Shown here: piece by piece, positions 25,860-34,770 of the stretch
How the letters are laid out: each line of letters begins with the position of its first letter
Position numbering within the stretch: position 1 is the first letter of the stretch
DNA from: CALBPI01 sp039821605
GTDB lineage: Bacteria; Pseudomonadota; Gammaproteobacteria; Steroidobacterales; Woeseiaceae
Direction of reading: 5' to 3'
Length of the DNA stretch: 64,000 bases
Assembly: GCA_039821605.1 (NCBI GenBank)
Contig: JBCBNV010000004.1
Coordinates: 62,001 to 126,000 of the forward strand
Program-made: the position numbers and the translations under genes
Notes under the pieces: model-generated
The model's input: only the letters and a program-made list of their open reading frames with translations
Databases searched by the model: none
What the model was told of the DNA's origin: nothing

Positions 25860-26243
25860 ATGCGCGACGACTACGGCCGCCGCCGCTTTTACCGAGACAG
25901 GCAGAACCGCAAGATCGCCGGTGTCTGCGCCGGCATCGCCGATTACTTCGGCTTCGATGTCACCATTACGCGGTTGCTCGCGGTCGTGGCGTTCTTCATG
26001 GCGCCCCCGGTCACGTTGCTGCTGTACTTCGGTCTGGTGATGCTCGTTCCGGCCAGTGACCGGAACGCCGAGGAGCCGCCGCCCGAGCGGCGCGCGTTCA
26101 GACAAGGCCTGCGCTCATCACCGGCCACGACCGTGACAGACGTCAAGCGCACGTTGCTGCGACTCGACACGCGGCTGGCACGCCTCGAGCGCTATGTGAC
26201 CTCGTCGCAGTTCGAGCTCGACCGCAAGATCCGAAATCTGTAA
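25860..26243 (+). CDS. pspC: Phage shock protein C
   Basis: 127 residues with a PspC domain (FYRDRQNRKIAGVCAGIADYFGFDVTITRLLAVV, then a hydrophobic helix) and a C-terminal coiled-coil helix (TLLRLDTRLARLERYVTSSQFELDRKIRNL), the layout of classical PspC. It starts one base after the previous stop. It is predicted to be an inner-membrane stress sensor acting with PspB. Confidence 0.9.
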   Translation: MRDDYGRRRFYRDRQNRKIAGVCAGIADYFGFDVTITRLLAVVAFFMAPPVTLLLYFGLVMLVPASDRNAEEPPPERRAFRQGLRSSPATTVTDVKRTLLRLDTRLARLERYVTSSQFELDRKIRNL

Positions 26244-26284
26244 GACACAACAACAATCACAAGACACACCTGGGAGCCCCACGC

Positions 26285-26512
26285 ATGTTCAACCCGTTTT
26301 CCATGGTCGTCGCGATCGTCCTGATCGGATGTATCTATTCCCTTGGCGAGAGCTATCTCAAGACGCGCCGCCAGGAGATGGATCATGCGTCTCGCGGCAT
26401 GGACGACGATACCCGGCAGACCATTGCCGCGCTCGAACACCGCGTGCAGGTGCTGGAACGCATCGTCACCGACTCTGGCAATGACCTGAAGCGAGAGATC
26501 GACCGCCTCTAG
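26285..26512 (+). CDS. PspB-like small membrane protein
   Basis: 75 residues. A short N-terminal hydrophobic helix (MVVAIVLIGCIYSLG) precedes a charged helix with AALEHRVQVLERIVTD, nearly the same words as the C-terminus of PspB (LEHRVHVLERILDD). It looks like a second, divergent PspB at the end of the operon. A GGGAGCC Shine-Dalgarno precedes the ATG. It mirrors the doubled PspC genes. Confidence 0.75.
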   Translation: MFNPFSMVVAIVLIGCIYSLGESYLKTRRQEMDHASRGMDDDTRQTIAALEHRVQVLERIVTDSGNDLKREIDRL

Positions 26513-26533
26513 GGCCGGGCGGCCCGGCGCAGG

Positions 26534-26917
26534 TTATTCCTGCGCTTCGAGATAAGCGGCGCGCTGTGCGTTGAACTCAGCCGCCACTTTGCTGATTTCT
26601 TCGAACGCCGCGTCGTATTTCTGGCTCAGGATGCGTGCCTCACCCGCGGCCGATTGGCGCGTTTCTGCATCAAGCGCCTCGTCCTTCGCCTTGTTCTCGG
26701 CGGTTTCGATACCGCTCTCCACGCAGGCCAGGTAAACCTGCATGCGGTCCACGTAGTCTTTGACCTCACGCCGCGCCTTGAGCATATCGGCTTCCGTTGC
26801 GGTCGCGCCGTTTGGCAGCGCCACTTCCTCGTCCGGGTAGTCACAGGCCAGCGCCGACCCCGACAGCAGGAGGCCTGCGGCGAGCGCGGCGAAGTTGAAT
26901 GTCAACAAACGGATCAT
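26534..26917 (-). CDS. Secreted hypothetical protein
   Basis: 127 residues from ATG at 26917, chosen because AAGGAA stands 7 bases before it. An ATG six codons further up has no ribosome site. It has a signal peptide (MIRLLTFNFAALAAGLLLSGSALA) with cleavage before CDYPDEE, then a helical, Glu/Ala-rich mature part with two Cys (CDYPD and LACVES) that could form a disulfide. The function is unknown. It is convergent with the psp operon (21 bases between stops). Confidence 0.65.
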   Translation of the reverse strand: MIRLLTFNFAALAAGLLLSGSALACDYPDEEVALPNGATATEADMLKARREVKDYVDRMQVYLACVESGIETAENKAKDEALDAETRQSAAGEARILSQKYDAAFEEISKVAAEFNAQRAAYLEAQE

Positions 26918-26997
26918 GGGCTTTTCCTTACGCATTGGCGTGCGCAGGCAACCCGCGCAGGCTCAAGGTTACTGAGGTCTTCCGGCGATTGCGACCG

Positions 26998-29457
26998 TCA
27001 GCCGAACAGCACCTGCAGCCGGTCCGTCCCGTCCTGTTGCTGCAACAGACGCTCGGCGAACAGATCGGCCGCCATGGGCTTGCCGAACAGCATGCCCTGG
27101 CCGTAGTCGCAGTTGAGCCGACGCAGGAACTTGAGCTGCGGTTCCGTCTCGATGCCCTCGGCCACGACGTCCAGCCGCAGGCTCCGGCTCATCTCGACGA
27201 TCGCCTGCACGATGGCCGCGTCGTTTTCGTCGACCGCAGCATTGGTCACAAAAGATCGGTCGATCTTGAGCGTCTTGATCGGGAATTTCTGCAGCGCGCT
27301 CAGAGAGCTGTAGCCCGTCCCGAAATCGTCGATGGCCAGCTCGAGTCCGTAGGCGCGAAGCTTGTCGAGAATCTCCACGGTTCGCGGGATGTCTTCCATG
27401 AGCGTCGATTCCGTAATTTCGAATTCGATGTCCGAGGGCTGGATGCTGTAGCGTGAGAAGATCCGGTTGATGCGGTTGAAGAAATTCTTGTGGCGCAGCT
27501 GCCGCAATGACAGGTTGATCGCAATACGGCCGGGCTCGCCCACATTGGCGCGCCAGGCCTCGATGTCTTCGCAGACGCGTTCGATGACCCACTCGCCAAT
27601 CTCGACGATGAGGCTGGTCTCCTCGGCCAGGGGAATAAACTCGTTGGGCTGAATGAGCCCGTGCTCGGGTGACTCCCAGCGCACGAGCGCCTCAGCTCCC
27701 ACGATGCGGCCGCTCGCGAGCTCGTACTTGGGCTGATACTGCAGCATGAGCTCGTCGCGCTCGAAACTGCGCCGCAGCCGGCTCTTGAGCATGAGCCGCT
27801 CGACGGCGGCGTCGTTCATCGACGCGTCGTAGAAACTGAAGCGGTTGCCACCCGCCTTCTTGGTCGCGTAGAGCGCGGCATCCGCATTGCGCAGCAGATC
27901 GATGACGTTGTCGGCGTCTGTCGGGTAGAGCGCGATCCCCAGGCTCGCGGTCATGTAGACCTCGTTGCCCTGAACGTCGAACGGCTCGGCGATCTCGGTC
28001 AGCAGGTCGCGAGCGATGCCGCGCAGGCTGTCCTGCATGTCCTCGATGAGCGGCAGGTTGTCGATGAACGCCGCGAACTCGTCGCCAGCGAGTCGGCCGA
28101 TCACGGCCCCCTCGGGCAGTGCACGCGCCATGCAGCGCGTCAGAATCTCAAGCGTCGTGTCGCCGGCCAGGTGGCCAAAGCTGTCGTTAATGTCCTTGAA
28201 CTGATCGACGTCCACGTAGAACAGCGCCAACGCCGTCCGATTGCGGCGGGCGTGCGAAATCGCGCGCTGCAGCAGGTGCTGGAACTGCATGCGATTGGGC
28301 ACCTTGGTCAGCGGGTCGATACGCGCCAGATAGCGAATACGTTCCTCGGAGCGTTTGCGCTCCGTCACGTCCTGCGCCGCATAGATGCGGCCTGCAAGCA
28401 TCGGGTCGTTGGTTTCGATCTCGGAACAGGTCCAGGACACCGGCACCGTGATTCCTGCTGCATTGATCATGCTCGCCTCACGCGGTTGCGTGGACGGCGT
28501 GGCGGTCTCGAACGCGACGCGATGCCGATCGGCCACGAGCTCACCGACAGGCCGCCCGATGAGCTGGGTCTCGGTGTAACCCGTGAGCCGCAGCGCGGCT
28601 GCATTGGCGTGCGTAATGGCACCGTCGACGCTCGTCACAATGACGGCGTCGTTCATGCTGCCGAGTACGTTGTCGACGTAGTCGCGCGAAATGGTGGTCT
28701 GGCGCAACTGGTCACGCATGCGGTTGAACGAGCGGGCCAGTTGACCCAGTTCGTCACTGCGCGATTCCTCGACGGGCTCACCGAAATCGCCCATCGCGAG
28801 ACGCCGTGCCTGTCGCGTGATGTCTTCGACGGGGCGGACGATTCGCCGTGCCATGAACAGGCTGGCGGCGCCGCACACGAGCGCCATGGCCAGTGAGGTG
28901 ATCACGACCCAGGCTGTGGCGTCGGTGCGCCAGTCACGGCGAATCTCGAGCTGGCGCGCCCGGAAGGCGGCGATCTCGCGATTGAACGGATCCAGCGAGA
29001 AGGCCAGCGACAGTGACCCGAGCCGGTTGCCGGCGAGCGCAATGTCCCGGCCCGCAACCACGCGGTTCGTTTGCCAGGCGACGCCCGTGTCCGGGGCGCG
29101 CAAACCGGCCGCTTCGCCGGCCGAGGCGACCACCTCGCCTTCGGCGTCGAGTACGCGAATGCCGGAAATGCTCAGGATCTCGGCCGCCGACTCGTCGAGC
29201 GCGCGCTGCAGATCAGCAAGGCGCCGGTCGCGCATGAGGCCGTCAATCTCGCGCTCCAGCGCTGCCGTGGCCTGGGTAAGCCGCGCTTCCAGCTGCGTGG
29301 CGAGGTTATCGCGACGCAGCTCTACGCTGGCATCGACGAAGCGGTCGATGACCATGCGGCTGTTGACGAAAATGGCGAGCGAGACGACGCACACGACGCA
29401 AAGCGTCAGTGTCAGTGTCGCAAAGAGCAGTCTCGGTGCGATCGCTCTTGGGAGCAT
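26998..29457 (-). CDS. Membrane sensor with HAMP, PAS, GGDEF and EAL domains (c-di-GMP turnover)
   Basis: 819 residues. A transmembrane helix lies at about 10-31, then a periplasmic sensor (~32-190), a second helix (~190-212), HAMP (~213-265), PAS (~270-385), GGDEF (~395-560) and EAL (~570-810). The GGDEF signature reads AGDEF (457-461), a variant still seen in active cyclases. The EAL motif (589-591, in GAEALVRW) and the downstream DDFGTGYSSL and DRSFV segments are intact, so phosphodiesterase activity is likely. The 189-base region above it (29458-29646) has an AT-rich patch suited to a promoter. Confidence 0.9.
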   Translation of the reverse strand: MLPRAIAPRLLFATLTLTLCVVCVVSLAIFVNSRMVIDRFVDASVELRRDNLATQLEARLTQATAALEREIDGLMRDRRLADLQRALDESAAEILSISGIRVLDAEGEVVASAGEAAGLRAPDTGVAWQTNRVVAGRDIALAGNRLGSLSLAFSLDPFNREIAAFRARQLEIRRDWRTDATAWVVITSLAMALVCGAASLFMARRIVRPVEDITRQARRLAMGDFGEPVEESRSDELGQLARSFNRMRDQLRQTTISRDYVDNVLGSMNDAVIVTSVDGAITHANAAALRLTGYTETQLIGRPVGELVADRHRVAFETATPSTQPREASMINAAGITVPVSWTCSEIETNDPMLAGRIYAAQDVTERKRSEERIRYLARIDPLTKVPNRMQFQHLLQRAISHARRNRTALALFYVDVDQFKDINDSFGHLAGDTTLEILTRCMARALPEGAVIGRLAGDEFAAFIDNLPLIEDMQDSLRGIARDLLTEIAEPFDVQGNEVYMTASLGIALYPTDADNVIDLLRNADAALYATKKAGGNRFSFYDASMNDAAVERLMLKSRLRRSFERDELMLQYQPKYELASGRIVGAEALVRWESPEHGLIQPNEFIPLAEETSLIVEIGEWVIERVCEDIEAWRANVGEPGRIAINLSLRQLRHKNFFNRINRIFSRYSIQPSDIEFEITESTLMEDIPRTVEILDKLRAYGLELAIDDFGTGYSSLSALQKFPIKTLKIDRSFVTNAAVDENDAAIVQAIVEMSRSLRLDVVAEGIETEPQLKFLRRLNCDYGQGMLFGKPMAADLFAERLLQQQDGTDRLQVLFG

Positions 29458-29646
29458 GCGGGGTCATCCCTCGCGCAACCACAGGACATGGCTGGGATCG
29501 CCAGCGTCTTATTATGTTATATGGCGCGCTGTAAAAAATTCAGGAATGCAGTGTGACGCGTGCCGTGGGTGCCGTCCAGTCAGGTGCAGGACAGTCGGGG
29601 GCGCAGCCGCGGTTCCGCGCGCCCAATGGAGTTGTAAAGCGCTGTT

Positions 29647-30075
29647 TTAGCTTGCTTTTTCTATCGGCGCCACGTCGTCTTCAGCGCGTTTTTGACTGAA
29701 CGTTGAGCGCGCCCCGTCACGACCTGTGATGCGCATTTCACCGTCAATAACGGCGCCTTCGGCTACGGCGATCTTGTCGCCCGTGACCGTGCCCGAGATA
29801 CGGGCGCTGGCGGAGATCTCGATGCGACCGTTGGCAACGATGTCGCCGTCGACGCTGCCCGAGATGATCACGTGGCGTGCGGTCAGCGCGCCCCGCCACT
29901 CCCCGGAGCGGGCGATCGTCACCACCCCGTCGAGCTGGCTGTCCCCGACCACGGTGCCACTGACGAGCACATCGTTGGCGCCGGTGAAGGTGCCTTCGAT
30001 CGTGCAGCCTTCTGCGACGAGCGTTGCAGGGCCCGAAGCCCGGTCTGAGAGACGGCGTTTGCCGAAGCTGGCCAT
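29647..30075 (-). CDS. Bactofilin family protein
   Basis: 142 residues. The central beta-helical DUF583/bactofilin domain (GCTIEGTFTGANDVLVSGTVVGD ... ISGSVDGDIVANGRIEI ... ISGTVTGDKIAVAEGAVIDGEM) has the regular Gly-x-Val repeats of the family, flanked by short disordered ends. Bactofilins polymerise without nucleotide into filaments that scaffold cell-shape or polar proteins. A GC hairpin lies just below its stop at 29599-29624, but without a T tract. No M23 peptidase partner is adjacent. Confidence 0.88.
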   Translation of the reverse strand: MASFGKRRLSDRASGPATLVAEGCTIEGTFTGANDVLVSGTVVGDSQLDGVVTIARSGEWRGALTARHVIISGSVDGDIVANGRIEISASARISGTVTGDKIAVAEGAVIDGEMRITGRDGARSTFSQKRAEDDVAPIEKAS

Positions 30076-30202
30076 GATGGATCTCCGCTGAGTGGGCCGA
30101 CAGCATACCCCGGCTTTATGTCAGAAGATTGTGACGCAGTTGGCACGCTGGCCGCGGCACCCGCGACGGCGCTACGATAGGCGCCTTCACGGCGGGCGGT
30201 TC

Positions 30203-31762
30203 ATGGGCGATACCCTAGAAAAACGATTAGTCGCACTCGAGGATCAGGGTGTGACGCTCATAGACGACGCGCTGACCGGCCTCGAGAAGGAGTCGCTTCG
30301 CGTGGGTGCCGACGGCCTGCTGGCCGATACCCCGCACCCGGAAGCACTCGGGTCTGCGCTCGCCAACGCCTATATCACCACCGATTTCTCGGAAGCACTG
30401 CTCGAATTCGTGACGCCCGCGTACGCGTCGCCGGCCGAGGTGCTCGAGTGCCTGGCCGACGTGCATGCCTTCACGGCACGCCACCTCGGTGAAGAGCGGC
30501 TGTGGAACGCCAGCATGCCTTGCCGGCTCGAGTCCGGGCGTGAGATCCCGCTGGCCCGCTACGGGCACTCCAATGTGGCGCAGATGAAGACCACGTACCG
30601 ACGTGGGCTGGGTCACCGCTATGGTCGCGAGATGCAGACCATTGCCGGCGTGCACTTCAACTTCTCGATGCCCGAGGCGTTCTGGCCCGCCTATCAGCAG
30701 TTGCTCGGTGACACGGGTGATTCCGATGCCTTTCGGTCCGAGTCCTACCTGGCGCTGGCCCGCAACTTCCGTCGCATCGGCTGGCTCGCGCTCTACCTGT
30801 TCGGTGCCTCGCCAGCCGTCGACCGGTCGTTCTTCGGAGGTCGGGAAACCACCTTGTCGGGCTGGGACGAGACCACGCTTTACGAGCCGCACGCGACCTC
30901 ACTGCGCATGAGCGATCTTGGATACAACTCGAGCGCGCAGTCGCGACTGCAGATATCGCTAGACACCCTCGACCGTTACATCGCCGGGCTGACGGCCGCG
31001 ATCATGACGCCGCACGAGGCGTATACGCGGATCGGTGTGCGCGACAAGGGCAAGTGGCTGCAACTCAACGACAGCCTGTTGCAGATTGAAAACGAGTACT
31101 ACTCGAGCATCCGCCCCAAGCAGGTCGCGCGTTCGGGCGAGCGGCCCACACTGGCGCTGGCGCGGCGCGGTGTTGCCTATGTCGAGGTGCGGGCGCTCGA
31201 CGTAGACCCGTTCTCACCGGTCGGCATCGACCTCGAACAGGTCAGGTTCATGCAGGCGCTGCTCGTGTACTGCCTGCTCGCCGACAGCCCGTCGCTCGAT
31301 GCCGCGGCACTCGATCGACACGACGCCAATCACGTGCTGGTCGCACACAGTGGTCGCAAGCCGGGCCTGGAACTCGATGACCGTGGCGAGGCACGCGGCC
31401 TGCGCGATTGGGCCGACGAAATCCTCGAGGGCGTCGAGGCCGTCGCCAATGTCATCGATGGTGACGATGGTGGCTACACGAAGGCCTGCCGCGCGCAGCG
31501 CGTGCGCCTCGACGATGCCGCCCAGACGCCGTCCGCACGGCTGCTCGACGCCATGCACAGCGCAGGCCTCGGGTTCCACGATTACATGATGGCGCAGTCA
31601 CGGACGCAGACGGACTGGCTCGCCGAACGCGCAATCGATGCGTCGAGGCTCGATGCGCTCGAACGCGAGGCGCACGCGTCGCTCGCGCGGCAGCGTGAAC
31701 TCGACAAGGCGCCGTCACCGAGTTTCGAGGCGCACCTCGACGCGTACTTTCACGCCACCTGA
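30203..31762 (+). CDS. gshA: Glutamate-cysteine ligase
   Basis: 519 residues from ATG at 30203 (a 37-codon upward extension is Arg-rich and unlike the family). It matches the E. coli GshA type: LTGLEKESLRV, ITTDFSEALLEFVTP, WNASMPC, GHRYGREMQTIAGVHFNFSMP and DVDPFSPVGI. It makes gamma-glutamylcysteine, the first step of glutathione synthesis. Its 3' end overlaps the convergent aminotransferase by 13 bases. gshB is not in the window. Confidence 0.95.
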   Translation: MGDTLEKRLVALEDQGVTLIDDALTGLEKESLRVGADGLLADTPHPEALGSALANAYITTDFSEALLEFVTPAYASPAEVLECLADVHAFTARHLGEERLWNASMPCRLESGREIPLARYGHSNVAQMKTTYRRGLGHRYGREMQTIAGVHFNFSMPEAFWPAYQQLLGDTGDSDAFRSESYLALARNFRRIGWLALYLFGASPAVDRSFFGGRETTLSGWDETTLYEPHATSLRMSDLGYNSSAQSRLQISLDTLDRYIAGLTAAIMTPHEAYTRIGVRDKGKWLQLNDSLLQIENEYYSSIRPKQVARSGERPTLALARRGVAYVEVRALDVDPFSPVGIDLEQVRFMQALLVYCLLADSPSLDAAALDRHDANHVLVAHSGRKPGLELDDRGEARGLRDWADEILEGVEAVANVIDGDDGGYTKACRAQRVRLDDAAQTPSARLLDAMHSAGLGFHDYMMAQSRTQTDWLAERAIDASRLDALEREAHASLARQRELDKAPSPSFEAHLDAYFHAT

Positions 31763-32658
31763 CCCGGAATCGGGGTCCCCGTCTGCCAGACGTGCTTGGC
31801 ATAGATCTGCTGCAGGCGTGTGGTGAGTTTGCCGCGGCGGCCCGTGCCGATTCTGCGCCCGTCGATGCTGAGCACGGGCGTGAGCTCGCCCATGGTCCCC
31901 GTCGTGAATACCTCGTCAGCTGTGTAGAGCTCCGTTACCGAGATGTCTCGCTCAGTGACGGCGACGCGATTCTCGCGCGCGAGCGTCATGACCGTGCCGC
32001 GTGTGATACCGGGTAGGCAGGCGCGTGCCAGTGGGGTCTCGAGGACCTCGTCGCGGATCATGAACAGATTGGTGTCATTGGCTTCGGCCACGAAGCCGTC
32101 CAGGTCGAGCATCACCGCGGCGTCCGCGCCGGCGACGTTGGCCTCGATCGACGCGAGAATGTTGTTGAGCAAATTGTTGTGGTGGATCTTGGAGTCGAGG
32201 CAGAGCGGTGAGTTGCGCCGAATCGACGCCGTCACGAGCGTGATGCCCGTGTCGTTGTAGACAGGCGGCTTCCACTCGGCCAGGACAATGAGCGTGGGCC
32301 CCGACTGGTTGAAACGCGGATTCATGCCCGAGGTGACCTTCTCCCCGCGCGTGAGCGTGAGCCGAATGTGCGCGTCGTTGCGCATGCCGTTGGCGTCGAG
32401 CGTCGCGAATACGGCCTGTGCCACAGCCTCGGCCGTCGGGATCTGCTCGAAGTGCAGCGCGTGCGCCGAATCGCGGAGCCGTCGGATGTGCGCCTCGAGT
32501 GCCGCGACCCGGCCATCATAGACGCGCAGTCCTTCCCACACGGCGTCGCCGCCCTGCACGACGCTGTCGAACACCGACACCCGGGCGTCGGCACGCTCGT
32601 GCAATGTGCCATTGATCATGACCTTGATATCGGCATTGCGTGGGTCGACGGGATTCAT
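31750..32658 (-). CDS. Class IV (fold-type IV) PLP aminotransferase
   Basis: 302 residues of the D-amino-acid/branched-chain aminotransferase/aminodeoxychorismate lyase superfamily. Visible are the N-terminal VSVFDSVVQGGDAVWEGLRVYDG, the probable PLP lysine in LDSKIHHNNLLNNILA, and EANDTNLFMI and TTGTMGELTPV binding the cofactor phosphate. The substrate cannot be fixed by eye. Its start overlaps the stop of the sulfotransferase-like gene (ATGA), and the two may act together. Confidence 0.85.
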   Translation of the reverse strand: MNPVDPRNADIKVMINGTLHERADARVSVFDSVVQGGDAVWEGLRVYDGRVAALEAHIRRLRDSAHALHFEQIPTAEAVAQAVFATLDANGMRNDAHIRLTLTRGEKVTSGMNPRFNQSGPTLIVLAEWKPPVYNDTGITLVTASIRRNSPLCLDSKIHHNNLLNNILASIEANVAGADAAVMLDLDGFVAEANDTNLFMIRDEVLETPLARACLPGITRGTVMTLARENRVAVTERDISVTELYTADEVFTTGTMGELTPVLSIDGRRIGTGRRGKLTTRLQQIYAKHVWQTGTPIPGQVA

Positions 32659-33395
32659 GGACGCTCCGGTTCAGGGTCGCGCGCGGTGATGACGTGCGGG
32701 CGCAACAGGTTGTAATGCGGTCGACAGGCCTCGAGCAACGGCTCGAGGTGCGTCGGGAATTCGGTCTTCGCCGTGTAGGGGCCAAAGCCCGTGCTTTGGT
32801 GCACGGCGTGATACCAGTGCGGCGCCCAGATGCCGTCCTCCGGGCGTGGGCCCGCGGGCCACTCCAGCATGGCCGCATCGAACGCGAGCCCCAGCGATTC
32901 GCACAGGGCAGCAAGCACACCCGCCGGGTTCGCCAGCAGCACCTCGGCATCGATGACGGCGGGTCGTCGACCGCGCAGGGTCAGCGACTCGAACAGTGCC
33001 GACTGCCGCGCGAGCCCCGTGTCGGCGAGCGTCGCATGTGGCATCTGGATCGTCAGCGACGGCAGCATGTCGTAGGGGTCGCGGATGAGCAGCACGTTGT
33101 CGAACGCGTCGACCACCGACGCGTCGAGCCCCACGAGGTGGTGTGCCATGTGCTTCATGAACAGGACGGGGGTGGCGACCGGCGCTGTCGCAAGCCGCTG
33201 TGCCACGCGCGGACCGTCGCAATCCATGTCCGCGATGACGTCGTCCCGACCCGGGTGATCGGCCCCCGACACCATGAGGTAGTGGCCGTAGAGCGGCTCG
33301 TCCTCAACGGTCGTATCAGCCCGTTGCGCCCAGCTGTACATGAGCGCCGTGGAGACGTTTCGAGGGCCCGACCAGAGTGCGATTCGGCGCGTCAT
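32655..33395 (-). CDS. Sulfotransferase-like P-loop protein paired with the aminotransferase
   Basis: 246 residues. It begins RRIALWSGPRNVSTALMYSWAQR, a 5'-phosphosulfate-loop variant of the sulfotransferase P-loop fold, and has VLLIRDPYDMLPS, the usual 3'-phosphate-binding Arg/Asp-Pro region. It has no signal peptide. It is the first gene of a two-gene operon with the class IV aminotransferase. As I recall, plant branched-chain-aminotransferase-like proteins join the same two domains in one chain, which supports a shared function. The substrate is unknown. Confidence 0.7.
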   Translation of the reverse strand: MTRRIALWSGPRNVSTALMYSWAQRADTTVEDEPLYGHYLMVSGADHPGRDDVIADMDCDGPRVAQRLATAPVATPVLFMKHMAHHLVGLDASVVDAFDNVLLIRDPYDMLPSLTIQMPHATLADTGLARQSALFESLTLRGRRPAVIDAEVLLANPAGVLAALCESLGLAFDAAMLEWPAGPRPEDGIWAPHWYHAVHQSTGFGPYTAKTEFPTHLEPLLEACRPHYNLLRPHVITARDPEPERP

Positions 33396-33538
33396 GGCGC
33401 GCGTTGCCCCGTGGAATGCGAGGCCCGTTCAGCAACCCGCGGGATATTTGCCAACTGCGTCACAGATTTTCCATAACCCCATGCCGCCCCCCGGGCGGCC
33501 CGCCTACACTCCGAGCATACATCGCAGCAGGCGACCTT

Positions 33539-34105
33539 GTGAGAACGAGCATCATCATAGGCTTCCTGGCCGGCATCGCGGGTGCGCTCGCGTTGGCCTA
33601 CACGGCACCGTTCCTGCCGCACGATCGCGTGCGTTCGGAGACGGAAGTGCGCACCAACGGCGGACGCTTCGAGCAGTTCGAAGTCGCGGGGCGTGCCGAT
33701 ATTGTGTCGTTGCTGCCGGCGGGCGGCAACGCGCAGACCGAAGCCGTACCCAGTGGCGCGCGCTGGTACCCCGATCTTGCGCCGTTCTCGGGAGAGGCTG
33801 CCGTGTACCGGCTGCGTAACGCCAGCGGTGTCGTCATCGGCGTCGCAAGCCGCGTCAAAGGCGTCGAGTCGCCCGATGACGTGCAATGGGTGTTGCACAT
33901 ACCCGCGCGCGGCACGATCGCACTCAAGGGTGCGGGTATTGGCGATGCCGAGATCGGCAGCGTGGTCGCCGGCGAGCGTGAGTTCGCCGGTCTCGTCGGC
34001 GAGTGGCAGGCGACGGCCAAGCCCAATGGCGGCTGGCGCATTGAAACGCTCGTGATCGTGCCCGAGCCTCCCAGCTCTCTGCAGGCCGCGGGAGACCGAT
34101 CATGA
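33539..34105 (+). CDS. Membrane-anchored hypothetical protein, first of a pair
   Basis: 188 residues from GTG at 33539, which begins right at a signal-anchor helix (RTSIIIGFLAGIAGALALAYTAPF). The longer open frame reaches back into the sulfotransferase gene and is rejected. The rest appears to be a periplasmic beta-rich domain (GGRFEQFEVAGRADI ... EAAVYRLRNASGVVIGVASRVKG). It overlaps the next gene by 4 bases (ATGA), and that gene begins with a similar anchor. Function unknown. Confidence 0.65.
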   Translation: MRTSIIIGFLAGIAGALALAYTAPFLPHDRVRSETEVRTNGGRFEQFEVAGRADIVSLLPAGGNAQTEAVPSGARWYPDLAPFSGEAAVYRLRNASGVVIGVASRVKGVESPDDVQWVLHIPARGTIALKGAGIGDAEIGSVVAGEREFAGLVGEWQATAKPNGGWRIETLVIVPEPPSSLQAAGDRS

Positions 34106-34767
34106 GGATCATCATCGGTTTCATCCTGGGATTCATCCCGGGCGCGCTCGCAGCGGTGTTGCTCATGCTGCACAACCCGATGTTCGACGGCGACGCACCG
34201 CGCGTCGCGTCGGGAGACGGGCTGGAGTTGGCCGTCCACGGCCAGGATGCCGTCAACGTCGTGCGCACCTCGAGCGGTTACCCCTGGATTCCGGCCGAGC
34301 CCGCGTCCGTTGTCTCACCCAACGTGGAAGGCATGCGCAGCGCCGTGCGCGTCGTGCTTGCTTCGACCGCAACCGCCGGTGAGGACGATACGGCCGACGG
34401 TGTCGCCTACATCGCGCGCGTCAGCACGCTCACGCGCGAGGGCCGCCCGCTCTTCGGCGAACTCATCGAGCAGTCGATGTGGCACGTCGTCGTACCCGGC
34501 GGCGGCAGCTTCTTTGTCGTCGGGGAAGACGATCTCTGGGGCTTTGTGCGCCGCATGGTGTTGCCCATGGCACGCGGCAATGATTTTCGCGGCAAAGTGG
34601 CCTTCGAAACGACGATCGGTCCCGTGCGCGGCGGTGGCCGTGTGATTGGACTCAGTGGTGAGTTTGAGGGCCTCAAGGGCAGCTCGGAGCTGTCGCAGAT
34701 GGTGCGCCGGGCCTCGCTGGGCGAGGGCGTCACGGACGCCGAGAGCACGCTGCACGTCAGCTTCTGA
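34102..34767 (+). CDS. Membrane-anchored hypothetical protein, second of a pair
   Basis: 221 residues with an N-terminal anchor (RIIIGFILGFIPGALAAVLLML) and a soluble, probably periplasmic domain with VVVPGGGSFFVVGEDD, a segment LWGFVRRMVLPMARGNDFRGK, and a C-terminal half (VIGLSGEFEGLKGSSELSQMV). The arrangement with the preceding gene suggests two partners exposed to the periplasm. It ends 3 bases before the convergent oxidoreductase. No family was recognised. Confidence 0.65.
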   Translation: MRIIIGFILGFIPGALAAVLLMLHNPMFDGDAPRVASGDGLELAVHGQDAVNVVRTSSGYPWIPAEPASVVSPNVEGMRSAVRVVLASTATAGEDDTADGVAYIARVSTLTREGRPLFGELIEQSMWHVVVPGGGSFFVVGEDDLWGFVRRMVLPMARGNDFRGKVAFETTIGPVRGGGRVIGLSGEFEGLKGSSELSQMVRRASLGEGVTDAESTLHVSF

Positions 34768-34770
34768 GCG

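Noticed and set aside
29599..29624. Terminator below the bactofilin gene
   Set aside because: A GC hairpin exists but has no T tract on the minus strand, so it is mentioned only in the gene entry.
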